DNA of 64,000 nt, taken from contig JACKJA010000002.1 of assembly GCA_020638175.1 (NCBI GenBank), positions 1,302,001 to 1,366,000 on the forward strand, read 5' to 3'. Shown piece by piece: positions 42,304 through 51,297 of the stretch. How positions within the stretch are numbered: position 1 is the first letter of the stretch; every line of letters begins with the position of its first letter. The position numbers and the translations under genes are program-made. This DNA is from Rhodospirillales bacterium. Its GTDB lineage: Bacteria > Pseudomonadota > Alphaproteobacteria > Micavibrionales > Micavibrionaceae. The notes under the pieces were generated by a model. It saw nothing but the letters and a program-made list of their open reading frames with translations, did not search any database and was not told where the DNA came from.

Positions 42304-43554
42304 ATGGGGCGCCCACGGAAAAAGCAAAAACCCGCTGCGGCGCCCTTAATTTGTGTGGATCCCCCCGCAAATCTGGAATACCCGAATTTTGGCTTTGATA
42401 TCACGCACCGCGCGAAAGACAGCAAAGCGCGGGTAGGGCGCCTTAAAACCCCGCACGGAACGATTGAAACCCCCAATTATATTTTCTGCGGCACCAAGGG
42501 CGCGATTAAGAACCTGTCGCCGATACAGATGCGTGAAGCCGGCACCGATATTATTCTGGGCAATACCTATCATTTGATGATTCAGCCGGGTGCAGACCTG
42601 ATCGACAAAATGGGCGGCCTGCATGAGTTTAATCGCTGGGACGGCCCGATGATGACCGATTCCGGCGGGTTTCAGGTGTTTTCCATGGGGCATGGCTCCT
42701 GCGCCGATGAAATCAAGGGCCGGAACAAAGGCAAAGGCGAGCGTAAAAGCCTGCTGAAAATTACCGAAGACGGCGTGGCTTTCCGCAACTATCGGGACGG
42801 CAGCAAGATGTGGCTGACCCCGGAAAGCTCGATGGAGCTTCAGCGTAAAATCGGCGCAGACCTTGTTTACCAGTTCGACGAATGCACACCCTATCATGTG
42901 ACCAAGGATTATACCGCCAAATCCATGGAGCGTTCCATGCGCTGGGGGGATCGCTGCCTGAGACAGTTTGAGCGCACCCATGAAGGGAAACAAGGCGTGT
43001 ACGGGATCATTCAGGGCGGCGTCTACGAAGACCTTCGTAAAATCAGCACCGAATACACAGCCGACCGGCCATTCTTCGGCACGGCGATTGGCGGATGCCT
43101 CGGCGGCAGCGATGAGGAAATGATTGCCACGGTTGAGGCCTGCGTACCCTATATACATCCGGATCGCCCGGTGCATTTTCTGGGGATTGGCCGGATTCGC
43201 GACGTCTTTATGTTCGTACGCCGCGGCATTGATACATTCGATTGCGTGATGCCGACCCGGATTGCCCGTCATGGCATGGCCCTGATGAAAGGTCATCCGG
43301 GCGAGCGGATCAACATCATCAATACGAAGTACAAAGATGATCCTGAACCGCTTGACCCGACGCTGGATATCCCGGCGTCTCGTGATTACTCCAAAGCCTA
43401 CATCCATCATTTGTTCAAGGCCCAGGAAATGCTGGGGATGCAGATCATGGCCCAGCATAACGTCGCCGTAATCAATCGCCTGATGCGCGAAGTCCGGCAG
43501 GCCATCAAGGACGGAACGCTGGATGCGCTGGAGCGCGAATGGCTTCCGGAATAA
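42304..43554 (+). CDS. tgt: tRNA-guanine transglycosylase family protein lacking the zinc cysteines
   Basis: 416 residues. Queuine or preQ1 exchange enzyme of tRNA positions with G34. The catalytic aspartates are in MMTDSGGFQVFSMG and RGIDTFDCVMPTRIARHG, and the block YQFDECTPYHVTKDYTAKSM is intact. The C-terminal zinc site is lost: where relatives have CxCxxC before YLHHL, this protein has TLDIPASRDYSKAYIHHL (residues 353-370), with Thr/Leu, Ile and Ser in place of the cysteines. An N-terminal extension of about 40 residues (KKQKPAAAPLICVDPPANLEY) and a large insertion (HGSCADEIKGRNKGKGERKS) add to the divergence. Whether it still forms an active dimer is open. Confidence 0.85.
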   Translation: MGRPRKKQKPAAAPLICVDPPANLEYPNFGFDITHRAKDSKARVGRLKTPHGTIETPNYIFCGTKGAIKNLSPIQMREAGTDIILGNTYHLMIQPGADLIDKMGGLHEFNRWDGPMMTDSGGFQVFSMGHGSCADEIKGRNKGKGERKSLLKITEDGVAFRNYRDGSKMWLTPESSMELQRKIGADLVYQFDECTPYHVTKDYTAKSMERSMRWGDRCLRQFERTHEGKQGVYGIIQGGVYEDLRKISTEYTADRPFFGTAIGGCLGGSDEEMIATVEACVPYIHPDRPVHFLGIGRIRDVFMFVRRGIDTFDCVMPTRIARHGMALMKGHPGERINIINTKYKDDPEPLDPTLDIPASRDYSKAYIHHLFKAQEMLGMQIMAQHNVAVINRLMREVRQAIKDGTLDALEREWLPE

Positions 43555-43667
43555 ATTTTTCTTTTTTCTTCGTTTTATTAACCAATCGGACAATTTTATC
43601 CTGTATTTTATAGAGGATAGGGAATGTTTAAGAATATTCTTATATAAAGTTTCGAGGGGCGAATTAT

Positions 43668-44579
43668 ATGGCTTTATCCTACGGATCCGAAGGTCATTTG
43701 CAGACACTGCTTCCCGTTCTGGACGATTACGCGGAATGGTACACCAGTGTTGTGCGGGCGATTATGTATCCGGAATCGAATAGTGAACAGGACCGGCCTG
43801 TTTTGCCGCATAGTTTTATCGCGTGGCTTGAGGAAGTTCGCGGGAATTCCGAAGCCGTGGAAAAAGACGTGTTTTACAGCCTGCGCAAAATCCACACGGA
43901 AATGGTGCAGGCTGCCGAGGGGCTTCTGGGCAAGGCCGTTCCCGGTGCGCCGTTGCCGACCCGCTCCTCGTTTGACCAGTTCACCAACCTGTATGAAAGC
44001 TTTGTAACCCATATCCGCCGTCTGGAACACGATATGGCCCAGATTGACAGCGGTATGGATACCCTGACCGGGCTGCGGACCGAAGCCGTGATGATGAGCG
44101 ACCTTGAACGGGAGATGGAACGTCTGGCCCGTCACGGTAAACCGTTTTGTTTGGCTTTGGCGCGTGTCGACCATCTTGAACGCATTAACAAGCTCGTTGA
44201 TAAAGCGCGAAAAGATGAAATTACGCAAACACTGGCAACTCTGATTAAACGATGCATGCGGACCTTTGATGATGCCTATCGTCTGGCGGACGGTGAATTC
44301 ATCATGAGCCTGAAACAAACGGAAACCAAGGGCGGCGCAGCCGCGGTTGAAAGGCTGCGTAAATTCATCGAACAGGAAAAAATCGTCATCAAGGAAGGCG
44401 ATTACGAATATCAGCTAACGATGTCTTACTGTGTGGCGGCGCCGGTTCCCGGTGATTTGCCGGAAACGGTTATCGCCAATATGCGGGGCGATCTCGACCG
44501 CTACAAAAGCGACGGTAACATGTCTCTGGAGTATCTGGAGCAAAGCCCGCTCCAACGCTATATCAAGGGTTCAGATTAG
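43668..44579 (+). CDS. GGDEF-like protein with a degenerate active-site motif
   Basis: 303 residues. The N-terminal half (about 1-130) is helical and lacks a known sensor domain: LLPVLDDYAEWYTSVVRAI, PHSFIAWLEEVRGNS and FDQFTNLYESFVTHIRRLE. The C-terminal half has the diguanylate cyclase pattern MDTLTGLRTEAVMMSDLERE, HGKPFCLALARVDHLERINK and YRLADGEFIMSLKQ, where the canonical GG(D/E)EF reads ADGEF. It may be inactive as a cyclase or act as a c-di-GMP or protein-binding regulator. No membrane segment is present. It stands alone between tgt and upp. Confidence 0.7.
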   Translation: MALSYGSEGHLQTLLPVLDDYAEWYTSVVRAIMYPESNSEQDRPVLPHSFIAWLEEVRGNSEAVEKDVFYSLRKIHTEMVQAAEGLLGKAVPGAPLPTRSSFDQFTNLYESFVTHIRRLEHDMAQIDSGMDTLTGLRTEAVMMSDLEREMERLARHGKPFCLALARVDHLERINKLVDKARKDEITQTLATLIKRCMRTFDDAYRLADGEFIMSLKQTETKGGAAAVERLRKFIEQEKIVIKEGDYEYQLTMSYCVAAPVPGDLPETVIANMRGDLDRYKSDGNMSLEYLEQSPLQRYIKGSD

Positions 44580-44644
44580 CCCTTTCCTTTATTTCTAACC
44601 TCCGATAAGATTCCGGCGTACAAGGCGGAGGAGAATAAAACCGT

Positions 44645-45304
44645 ATGAAACAACATCCCGAGTTTTCCAATCTTTATGTTGCTGACCACCCCCTGATTTT
44701 GCACAAGCTCAGCTTGATGCGGGATGTGGGCTGTAACAAGTTCCTGTTCAAAACCCTGCTAAAGGAAATTTCTTTGCTGATGGGCTATGAGTTGACAAAA
44801 GCCCTGCCGATGACGACCAAAGAAATCGAAACGCCGCTCGAACCGATGGAAGCCCCCATCATCAAAGGAAAAAAGCCGGTGATCGTTCCTATCTTACGGG
44901 CGGGTCTGGGGATGGCCGAAGGGCTGGAGGAGCTAATGCCGGCGGCGCGGATCGGGCATATTGGCCTGTACCGGGATGAAGAAACCAAGGAGCCTGTTGA
45001 ATATCTGGTGCGTCTGCCGGACCCGGCGGGGAGAATATTCATTCTGGTCGATCCGATGCTGGCGACGGGACACTCGGCGAAATATGCGCTGGATTTGATG
45101 ATCCGTCACGGGGTTGACCCGCAAAAAATTCGTTTTATGGCGCTGGTTGCCGCCCCGGAGGGCGTTAAAGTCCTTCAGGAATCCTATCCGCAGGTGCCGG
45201 TATATGTAGCGGCATTGGACAGCCATTTGAACGATCATGCTTATATTGTGCCGGGACTGGGCGATGCCGGGGATCGGCTATTCGGAACCAAAGCGGTGCC
45301 TTAA
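44645..45304 (+). CDS. upp: Uracil phosphoribosyltransferase
   Basis: 219 residues. Salvages uracil to UMP with PRPP. Family blocks are YELTKALPMTTKEIETPLE, VPILRAGLGMAEGLEELMPAARIGHIG, the PRPP loop DPMLATGHSAKYALDLM (usually GGSA, here GHSA) and the uracil loop YIVPGLGDAGDRLFGTK. The length is normal. It is monocistronic by layout, with an extended -10 promoter for the kinase gene just downstream. Confidence 0.93.
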   Translation: MKQHPEFSNLYVADHPLILHKLSLMRDVGCNKFLFKTLLKEISLLMGYELTKALPMTTKEIETPLEPMEAPIIKGKKPVIVPILRAGLGMAEGLEELMPAARIGHIGLYRDEETKEPVEYLVRLPDPAGRIFILVDPMLATGHSAKYALDLMIRHGVDPQKIRFMALVAAPEGVKVLQESYPQVPVYVAALDSHLNDHAYIVPGLGDAGDRLFGTKAVP

Positions 45305-45328
45305 GGCGCCGGATGACGCCAATGTTAT

Positions 45329-45337
45329 TGATATAAT
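45329..45337 (+). promoter_or_regulatory. Extended -10 promoter element upstream of the histidine kinase gene
   Basis: TGATATAAT is an exact extended -10 (TGnTATAAT). It lies 41 bases before the kinase ATG. No good -35 is seen, as expected for extended -10 promoters. Confidence 0.5.
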
Positions 45338-45377
45338 ACATTAATCTCTGGCTAATCTTTGTGCTGTAACGTGGGAA

Positions 45378-46931
45378 ATGGACTTGTCAATCGGGGGCGC
45401 AAGGGCTGTGAGCAAGGACGAGAATCTGGACTACAAAGCACTGTTTTTCGAAATGCCGTTTCCGCGTTTTTTCCTGACGTGTGATGATGAAAAATCATGC
45501 ATGAAAGTCGTTGAATGCAATAACGCGGCGCTGGCCTATTTTAAACAGGAACGCGGCAACATCATTGGCAAGACATTGATGGAATTGCTGGACCCGGAAT
45601 CTCTTGGCTCCTTCCGAAACTCTATCCAGAAAATACTGGAGCAAAAAAAACCGGTATCAATGGAATTAATTAACTTGCCGGGGGCCGCCAACGGTATTGG
45701 CGGTTTTTATGCCATTCCCCGTTTTTGTACGGACGGTTCGGTACAGTTTATCGACATGACGGCCTATCCAGCCGACCAGACCGGCACCAGTATCGAACGT
45801 GAACGTGACGATGCGATATCGCTGCTGACATCTGTTTTTGATGTCAGTGAAGTCGGAATCGTCGTTACGGACGGCAATCAAAGGATCGTCCGGGTCAATG
45901 ACAGTTTTGTCAGGATCTATGGCTGGGGCAGGGATGAATTAATCGGTCACTCTTTTACCGATTTTATCGCGCCGGAAGAACGGGAACGTTCCCGTTTGCA
46001 GCATGAAGAATTTATCCGCAGCGGTATCCGCGCCTCCGGCGAAATGAAACTTTCGCGTAAAGACGGAAATGTCGCCAACGCCCTTTTTACCACGGCGGCG
46101 ATTGATCTAAGTCACGCCCGCCGGTTTCAAGTGACGACGATCATGGACATCACCTTGCGTAAACAAATGGAGCACTCCTTGCGGCTGGCCAAGGAACAGG
46201 CCGATGCCGCCAATCAGGCCAAATCGACCTTTCTGGCCAATATGAGCCACGAATTGCGGACGCCACTGAACGCTATTATCGGCTTCTCGGAAATTATCAT
46301 GAATGAAACGTTCGGCCCGCTGGGGAACGAGAAATACAAGGAATATCTAGGCGATGTGCATCTGAGCGCCCGGCACCTGCTGGAGATTATCAACGAAGTG
46401 CTGGATATGTCGAAAATCGAAGCCGGCCGCGTCGAACTGGATGAAGAAATATTCAATGTCGGGCAACTGATAGATTCCGTCGTCCGTATGATGGCGTCAC
46501 GGGCTTTCAGCGGCGGGCTGGAAATCAACGGTGATATTATGGAGGATCTGCCGCCGCTCTATGCCGACCCGCGGCTGGTCCGGCAGGTTCTGATTAATCT
46601 GGCGGGGAACGCCATCAAATTTTCTCGTCCGGGGGGCAAAGTCACAATTCGCGCCTTTTTGACGGCGCGGGGCGAAATGGAGCTGGTCGTCGCCGATACG
46701 GGCATCGGGATTCCGCCAGAGAAAATCAAGGATGCGATGGAGCCGTTTTCGCAGGTCAATAAACCCGTGATATCCAGCGGCCTGCAGGGAACCGGTCTGG
46801 GGCTGCCGTTGTCAAAGGCCATGGTGGAGTTACACGGCGGGACTCTCGATCTCCAGTCCGATGAAGGCAGGGGCACAACGGTTGTTGTCAAACTCCCGGC
46901 GGACCGTGTGCGGTATCAGACCGCTCGTTAA
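45378..46931 (+). CDS. PAS-containing sensor histidine kinase
   Basis: 517 residues, no membrane segments, so probably cytosolic. A first PAS-like domain (about 15-125) and a second PAS (about 145-260, with VSEVGIVVTDGNQRIVRVND and YGWGRDELIGHSF) precede the HisKA helix with phosphorylation site NMSHELRTPLNAIIGFSEI (His at about 296) and the HATPase domain with N-box LINLAGNAIKFSRPGG, VVADTGIGIPPEKI and GLGLPLSKAMVELHGG. The layout resembles alphaproteobacterial PleC/DivJ-like kinases. No response regulator gene is adjacent, so the partner is unknown. Confidence 0.88.
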   Translation: MDLSIGGARAVSKDENLDYKALFFEMPFPRFFLTCDDEKSCMKVVECNNAALAYFKQERGNIIGKTLMELLDPESLGSFRNSIQKILEQKKPVSMELINLPGAANGIGGFYAIPRFCTDGSVQFIDMTAYPADQTGTSIERERDDAISLLTSVFDVSEVGIVVTDGNQRIVRVNDSFVRIYGWGRDELIGHSFTDFIAPEERERSRLQHEEFIRSGIRASGEMKLSRKDGNVANALFTTAAIDLSHARRFQVTTIMDITLRKQMEHSLRLAKEQADAANQAKSTFLANMSHELRTPLNAIIGFSEIIMNETFGPLGNEKYKEYLGDVHLSARHLLEIINEVLDMSKIEAGRVELDEEIFNVGQLIDSVVRMMASRAFSGGLEINGDIMEDLPPLYADPRLVRQVLINLAGNAIKFSRPGGKVTIRAFLTARGEMELVVADTGIGIPPEKIKDAMEPFSQVNKPVISSGLQGTGLGLPLSKAMVELHGGTLDLQSDEGRGTTVVVKLPADRVRYQTAR

Positions 46932-47042
46932 GGATTTCCTTCCTTTCTCATGAATAGTTATTTTTTTGCATGCCTTGCGTCTTGTCGTGAACGGCATTAA
47001 TGTGTCTGCTTTAATGTTTCCTTCCAGGAAGAGGAGGCGGTC

Positions 47043-47447
47043 ATGACCGCATTAGAACAGATATGCGCCGATGCGGGCCTGAAAATGACAGGCCAGCGAA
47101 AAACCATCCTGAAAGTGCTGGGAGAGGCCGAAGACCATCCTTCCGTCGAAACGGTTTATGACCGCGCCAAGGCCGAAGATTCCTCAATTAGCATGGCCAC
47201 CGTTTACCGGACGATGAATTTGCTCGATGAGCTGGGGATCGTCGTCCGCCACGAATTTGGCAAGAATTATGCGCGCTATGAGCTAAATACCGAACACCAC
47301 GATCACCTGATTGATCTGGAAACCGGCGATATTCTTGAATTTCACAGTGATGATCTGGAAACGCTCAAGGAGAAAATTGCCAACGAAATGGGCTTTGAAC
47401 TGGTGGATCACCGGCTGGAACTGTACGCCCGCAAGATCAAAAAATAA
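47043..47447 (+). CDS. fur: Fur family transcriptional regulator
   Basis: 134 residues. Metal-responsive repressor with a winged helix (TGQRKTILKVLGEAEDHPSVETVYDRA, SISMATVYRTMNLLDELGIV) and a metal-binding C-terminal part with HHDHLIDLETGDILEF. The usual Cys pair after HHDH is absent; alphaproteobacterial Fur/Mur proteins often look like this. It may respond to iron, manganese or haem; the suf operon 4 kb downstream is the obvious candidate target, but no box could be confirmed. It is followed at once by DUF1491 and creatininase genes. Confidence 0.88.
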   Translation: MTALEQICADAGLKMTGQRKTILKVLGEAEDHPSVETVYDRAKAEDSSISMATVYRTMNLLDELGIVVRHEFGKNYARYELNTEHHDHLIDLETGDILEFHSDDLETLKEKIANEMGFELVDHRLELYARKIKK

Positions 47448-47452
47448 CAGAT

Positions 47453-47794
47453 ATGGCCGACAATCGTCTCCCGACAGAATTGTGGCTGGACGCCCAGCTC
47501 CGTATGCTAAATGGCCGCGGGATATTTTATTACATACAGCGCCGCGGGGAACGTAATTCCGGTCTTGTTCTCCTGAAACTGAACGGTCTGGCGGGGCAAT
47601 GCCGCTTGTTGGCCCAGGAGCGTGATTGGGATACGGAAGAAATGGGCTGGACGAACGCCTTGCCCCAGGATTTGGTTGAAGAGCGCGCGGCAGACGCCTA
47701 TATTGCCCGCGCGGTCGATCGCGATCCGGATTTATGGGTGATTGAAATCGAGGACCGCGAAATGAATAATCCGCTAGAGGGGAAAGAGGTTTAA
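47453..47794 (+). CDS. DUF1491 family protein
   Basis: 113 residues. The start RLPTELWLDAQLRMLNGRGI, the strand FYYIQRRGERNSGLVLLKL and the end DPDLWVIEIED are characteristic of DUF1491, a small family found mainly in alphaproteobacteria. No function is known. The ATG lies five bases after the fur stop and the gene ends one base before the creatininase start, so the three form one transcript. Confidence 0.85.
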   Translation: MADNRLPTELWLDAQLRMLNGRGIFYYIQRRGERNSGLVLLKLNGLAGQCRLLAQERDWDTEEMGWTNALPQDLVEERAADAYIARAVDRDPDLWVIEIEDREMNNPLEGKEV

Positions 47795-47795
47795 C

Positions 47796-48605
47796 ATGCG
47801 ACAGGTGAAAACGTTCTGGCAGGATATGACCACCGAAGATTTCCGCGCTTGCGTGAATGAAGAAACTGTCGCGGTGCTGCCGATTGCCGCCACCGAACAA
47901 CACGGCCCGCATTTGCCGGTCGGCGTAGATTATATGTTGGGGCAGGCCATCCTGAACAAGGTCGTGGATATCATGCCGGACAATCTGCCTGTCACGATCT
48001 TGCCCGGTCAGCCGGTTGGTAAAAGCACGGAACATGAAGATTACCCGGGAACCTTAAGTCTGAGCGCTGAAACGGCCATGCGGGTCTGGGACGAGATCGG
48101 GGAATCTGTTCACCGCGCCGGCATTAAGAAGCTTGTGTTCTTCAATTCACACGGCGGCAATACGGCAGCTATGGATATTGTAGGGCGCGGCCTGAATGTA
48201 CGGTTGGGGATGATGGTTGTCGGGGTAAGCTGGTTCGAGTACGGTTTGCCGGCTAATACATATAGCCGGGAAGAAGAGAAATACGGCCTGCACGGCGGCG
48301 CGATTGAAACAGCAATGATGATGAGCGCCTATCCCGATATCGTCAAACCGGATCAGTTTGAAAATTTTACTTCTGTCGCGGAGAAAGAAAAAAAATATGC
48401 TTTTTTCAATTCAGAGCAGCCCGGCCGCTTTTACTGGAAAGCGGGAGATTTGAACCGTAAAGGTCCGACGGGAGATGCCAGCATTGCAAATCCAGAAAAG
48501 GGCGCGCGCATAATCGAGCATGCGGCGCAAGGGTTTTTGGGGCTGTTAAAGGATGTTTCCCGTTACCCGATGGCTAGCGAAATAGGGGAAATCACGTCAG
48601 GCTGA
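47796..48605 (+). CDS. Creatininase family amidohydrolase
   Basis: 269 residues. The metal-binding pattern is intact: ATEQHGPHLPVGVDYML (Glu, His and Asp), FFNSHGGNTAAMD (His) and HGGAIETAMM (His and Glu). The family includes creatinine amidohydrolase and MftE-like peptidases that process peptide-derived cofactors. No creatine pathway or mycofactocin genes are near, so the substrate is unknown. It is co-transcribed with fur and DUF1491. Confidence 0.88.
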   Translation: MRQVKTFWQDMTTEDFRACVNEETVAVLPIAATEQHGPHLPVGVDYMLGQAILNKVVDIMPDNLPVTILPGQPVGKSTEHEDYPGTLSLSAETAMRVWDEIGESVHRAGIKKLVFFNSHGGNTAAMDIVGRGLNVRLGMMVVGVSWFEYGLPANTYSREEEKYGLHGGAIETAMMMSAYPDIVKPDQFENFTSVAEKEKKYAFFNSEQPGRFYWKAGDLNRKGPTGDASIANPEKGARIIEHAAQGFLGLLKDVSRYPMASEIGEITSG

Positions 48606-48757
48606 TTGTAGGGTGTTAAAACACGACCCTCATGCGTCATAATTGGTAGAGCTTCCGTTTCTCTGAACCCTGATTGCTTAGATTCTTTTAGGTTACGTTA
48701 ATTGTAGAAACAATATTTTTATAGATTATTTGTCGGTAAAACGTTAGAAAACAGCCC

Positions 48758-50338
48758 ATGAGCGATTTACAGACACAAATATCCAACCGTCGCACCTTTG
48801 CGATTATCTCGCACCCGGATGCGGGGAAGACGACCCTGACCGAAAAACTGCTGTTGTTCGGGGGCGCGATCCAGATGGCCGGAATGGTCAAGGCCAGAGG
48901 GGAACGCCGCCGGGCGCGCTCGGACTGGATGAAGGTCGAGCAAGAGCGGGGGATATCCGTGGCTTCTGCCGTTATGACCTTTGAAAACGGCGGCAAGACC
49001 TATAACCTGCTTGATACGCCGGGGCACGAGGATTTTTCCGAAGATACCTATCGAACCCTGACGGCCGTCGACAGCGCCGTCATGGTGATCGACTGCGCCA
49101 AGGGGATCGAGACGCAAACCCTGAAACTGTTCGAGGTTTGCCGTCTGCGCGATATGCCGATTATCACCTTCATCAACAAAATGGACCGCGATGGTCAGGA
49201 TCCCTTCGATTTGCTGGACGAGATCGAACAAAAGCTGGCGCTGGATGTCACGCCGGCCAGTTGGCCGATCGGCATGGGCCGCGATTTCAAAGGCTGCTAT
49301 GACCTGCTGAACGACCAGCTAATCTTGTTTGAACGCTCGAAAGGCGAGGAAATTACCGAAGGCGTGCAGTGCTCCGGCCTCGATGACCCGAAGCTGGATG
49401 AGCTGCTGCCCGCGCATCAGGTTGAGAAATTGCGGGAGGATGTCGAAATGGTCCGCGGCCTGTGCAAGCCGTTCGACCGGCAATCATACATGGAGGGACA
49501 CCTGACCCCGGTTTATTTCGGGAGCGCCGTCAATAATTTTGGCGTAAACGAGTTGCTGCAGGGCATTGGCACTTTTGCACCGCCGCCGCAGCCGCAAAAG
49601 GCCGAAGAGCGCATGATTGATCCGGGGGAGCCGAAAGTAACGGGCTTTATCTTTAAAATTCAGGCGAACATGGATCCTAAACACAGGGATCGTATAGCTT
49701 TTACAAGGATTTGCAGTGGAAAGTTCAAAAAAGGGATGAAGTTAAAGCACGTCCGTTCCGGAAAAATTCTAACCATGCATAACCCGCAGATGTTTCTGGC
49801 GCAGGACCGGGAAACAGCGGAGGAAGCCTATCCCGGCGATATTCTCGGCTTGCCGAACCACGGCAATTTGCGGATTGGCGATGCGCTGGTCGAAAGCAAT
49901 GAAAACCTGCATTTTGCCGGCATTCCGTCCTTTGCACCGGAATATCTGCAGCGTTGCCGCGCCGATGATCCGATGAAGGCCAAGCATCTGGATGCGGCTT
50001 TGACGCAACTCGCGGAAGAGGGCGCCGCCCGTGTTTTCAAGCCGTTGATGGAGTCCGGCTGGATCGTTGGGGTGGTGGGGCCGCTGCAGTTCGATGTGCT
50101 GGCCGACCGCATTCGCACGGAATACGAAATCCCGGTAAAATTCGAACAGGCGGCGCTTTACACGGCGCGTTGGCTGGCCGCCGACGATCATAAAGTGCTT
50201 AAGGCCTTTATTGATGCCAACCGCAGCGCCATCGCCTATGACCATGATGGCGATCCAGTTTTCCTCGCCCGTAATGCCTGGCATCTGCAGGACGCCGAAG
50301 ACAAGCAAAAAGCTATTCGCTTTACGGCGACGAAATAA
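48758..50338 (+). CDS. prfC: Peptide chain release factor 3
   Basis: 526 residues. GTPase that removes RF1 and RF2 from the ribosome after termination. G1 SHPDAGKTTLTEKLL, G3 DTPGHEDFSEDTYRTL and G4 NKMDRDGQDPF are intact, and the full translation-factor layout continues to the end. A hairpin terminator follows directly. The 152 bases upstream have no gene. Confidence 0.96.
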   Translation: MSDLQTQISNRRTFAIISHPDAGKTTLTEKLLLFGGAIQMAGMVKARGERRRARSDWMKVEQERGISVASAVMTFENGGKTYNLLDTPGHEDFSEDTYRTLTAVDSAVMVIDCAKGIETQTLKLFEVCRLRDMPIITFINKMDRDGQDPFDLLDEIEQKLALDVTPASWPIGMGRDFKGCYDLLNDQLILFERSKGEEITEGVQCSGLDDPKLDELLPAHQVEKLREDVEMVRGLCKPFDRQSYMEGHLTPVYFGSAVNNFGVNELLQGIGTFAPPPQPQKAEERMIDPGEPKVTGFIFKIQANMDPKHRDRIAFTRICSGKFKKGMKLKHVRSGKILTMHNPQMFLAQDRETAEEAYPGDILGLPNHGNLRIGDALVESNENLHFAGIPSFAPEYLQRCRADDPMKAKHLDAALTQLAEEGAARVFKPLMESGWIVGVVGPLQFDVLADRIRTEYEIPVKFEQAALYTARWLAADDHKVLKAFIDANRSAIAYDHDGDPVFLARNAWHLQDAEDKQKAIRFTATK

Positions 50339-50340
50339 AA

Positions 50341-50368
50341 AAAGGCGGGAGATCATCCCGCCTTTGCT
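50341..50368. terminator. Rho-independent terminator shared by prfC and mscL
   Basis: Stem AAAGGCGGGA / TCCCGCCTTT with loop GATCA, just after the prfC stop. It lies between the convergent prfC and mscL genes and can serve both. Confidence 0.85.
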
Positions 50369-50387
50369 ATTCGATAGTTGTGTATTC

Positions 50388-50804
50388 TTATTTCTTGGCC
50401 AGAAGATCGCGGATCTCGGTCAGGAGAAGAACATCGGCCGGCGGAGCTGGCGGCTCTTTCGGTGCTTCTTCTTCGGCTTTTTTCAGGCGGTTCACGTTTT
50501 TAACCAGAATGAAAATCACGAACGCGACAATCAGGAAATTAATCACGGCATTAATGAATAGACCGTAGTTAATTGTGGCGGCGCCAGCTTCTTGAGCGGC
50601 AGCCAAGCTAGCGTATTCGCCACCAGACAGGTTCAGGTACAGGGCGGAGAAATCCATTCCACCGGTGAAAACGCCGATGATCGGCATCAAAACATCATCG
50701 ACCATGGATTTAACGATCGTGGTGAAGGCCGCGCCCATGATAATACCGACAGCCATGTCGATCACGTTGCCGCGGGCAATAAATTGTTTGAATTCATTGA
50801 ACAT
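50388..50804 (-). CDS. mscL: Large-conductance mechanosensitive channel
   Basis: 138 residues. Pentameric emergency valve that opens on hypo-osmotic shock. The first helix KQFIARGNVIDMAVGIIMGAAFTTIV and second helix GLFINAVINFLIVAFVIFIL are typical, and the C-terminal helix ends in a lysine-rich bundle (ADVLLLTEIRDLLAKK). ATG 50804 has GGAGA nearby; an upstream extension from 50861 has no ribosome site. Confidence 0.93.
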   Translation of the reverse strand: MFNEFKQFIARGNVIDMAVGIIMGAAFTTIVKSMVDDVLMPIIGVFTGGMDFSALYLNLSGGEYASLAAAQEAGAATINYGLFINAVINFLIVAFVIFILVKNVNRLKKAEEEAPKEPPAPPADVLLLTEIRDLLAKK

Positions 50805-50904
50805 AATAAATCTCCTGCATATTTTTAAGCTGCAGGAGAATAAAATAAAAATGAAGATCAATCAATATGGAATTGATTCATCATTATAATCTGAAATTAG
50901 ACAA

Positions 50905-50932
50905 TAAAAAAAGCCACCTGCATAGGTGGCTT
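50905..50932 (-). terminator. Rho-independent terminator for the hypothetical gene 50953-51297
   Basis: AAGCCACCT (50911-50919) and its complement AGGTGGCTT (50924-50932) form a stem around GCAT. On the minus strand it is followed by a T run, and it lies just downstream of the 114-residue gene. Confidence 0.8.
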
Positions 50933-50952
50933 GTTTGCGAATGTTATGTTTT

Positions 50953-51297
50953 TTATGCATGAGCCGCCGGGAAAGGGGCACCTAAGCGCGGCGCTGGTTT
51001 ATCCACTATCTTGCGCCCATCATCAATGGCGTAATCCTTAGGCTCTGTAAGTACAATACCGCCCTGTATATCACCGCGCGCAGCCGCCAATTCCTTCGCT
51101 GCATCACGCAATAGGGCAGCGGCATGAGATACATCAGCATCCATACCGACAGCCTCAAAGAGCTGTTGCTCGGCAGCAACGCGCTCCTGCGTCGCTATAT
51201 CCAGCAACTCTCTTTGTTCTTGGGTAAGATAGGGCTCTTTGGCTCCGCCATTAAAAGTTTGCCCCAGTTCTGTCCTAACGGAAATATATTCGTCCAT
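50953..51297 (-). CDS. Unrecognised small soluble protein
   Basis: 114 residues. The sequence is rich in Ala, Glu and Gln (QEQRELLDIATQERVAAEQQL, AAALLRDAAKELAAARGDI) and looks helical, with a polar C-terminal tail. No signal peptide, membrane segment or known motif. A terminator follows and an AT-rich 300-base stretch with the suf promoter lies upstream, so it is a separate transcript. Existence is likely; function unknown. Confidence 0.55.
   Translation of the reverse strand: MDEYISVRTELGQTFNGGAKEPYLTQEQRELLDIATQERVAAEQQLFEAVGMDADVSHAAALLRDAAKELAAARGDIQGGIVLTEPKDYAIDDGRKIVDKPAPRLGAPFPAAHA

Noticed and set aside
42346..43707. Minus-strand ORF of 453 codons
   Set aside because: It lies opposite tgt, whose family blocks and catalytic aspartates are clear; the shadow has no recognisable domain.
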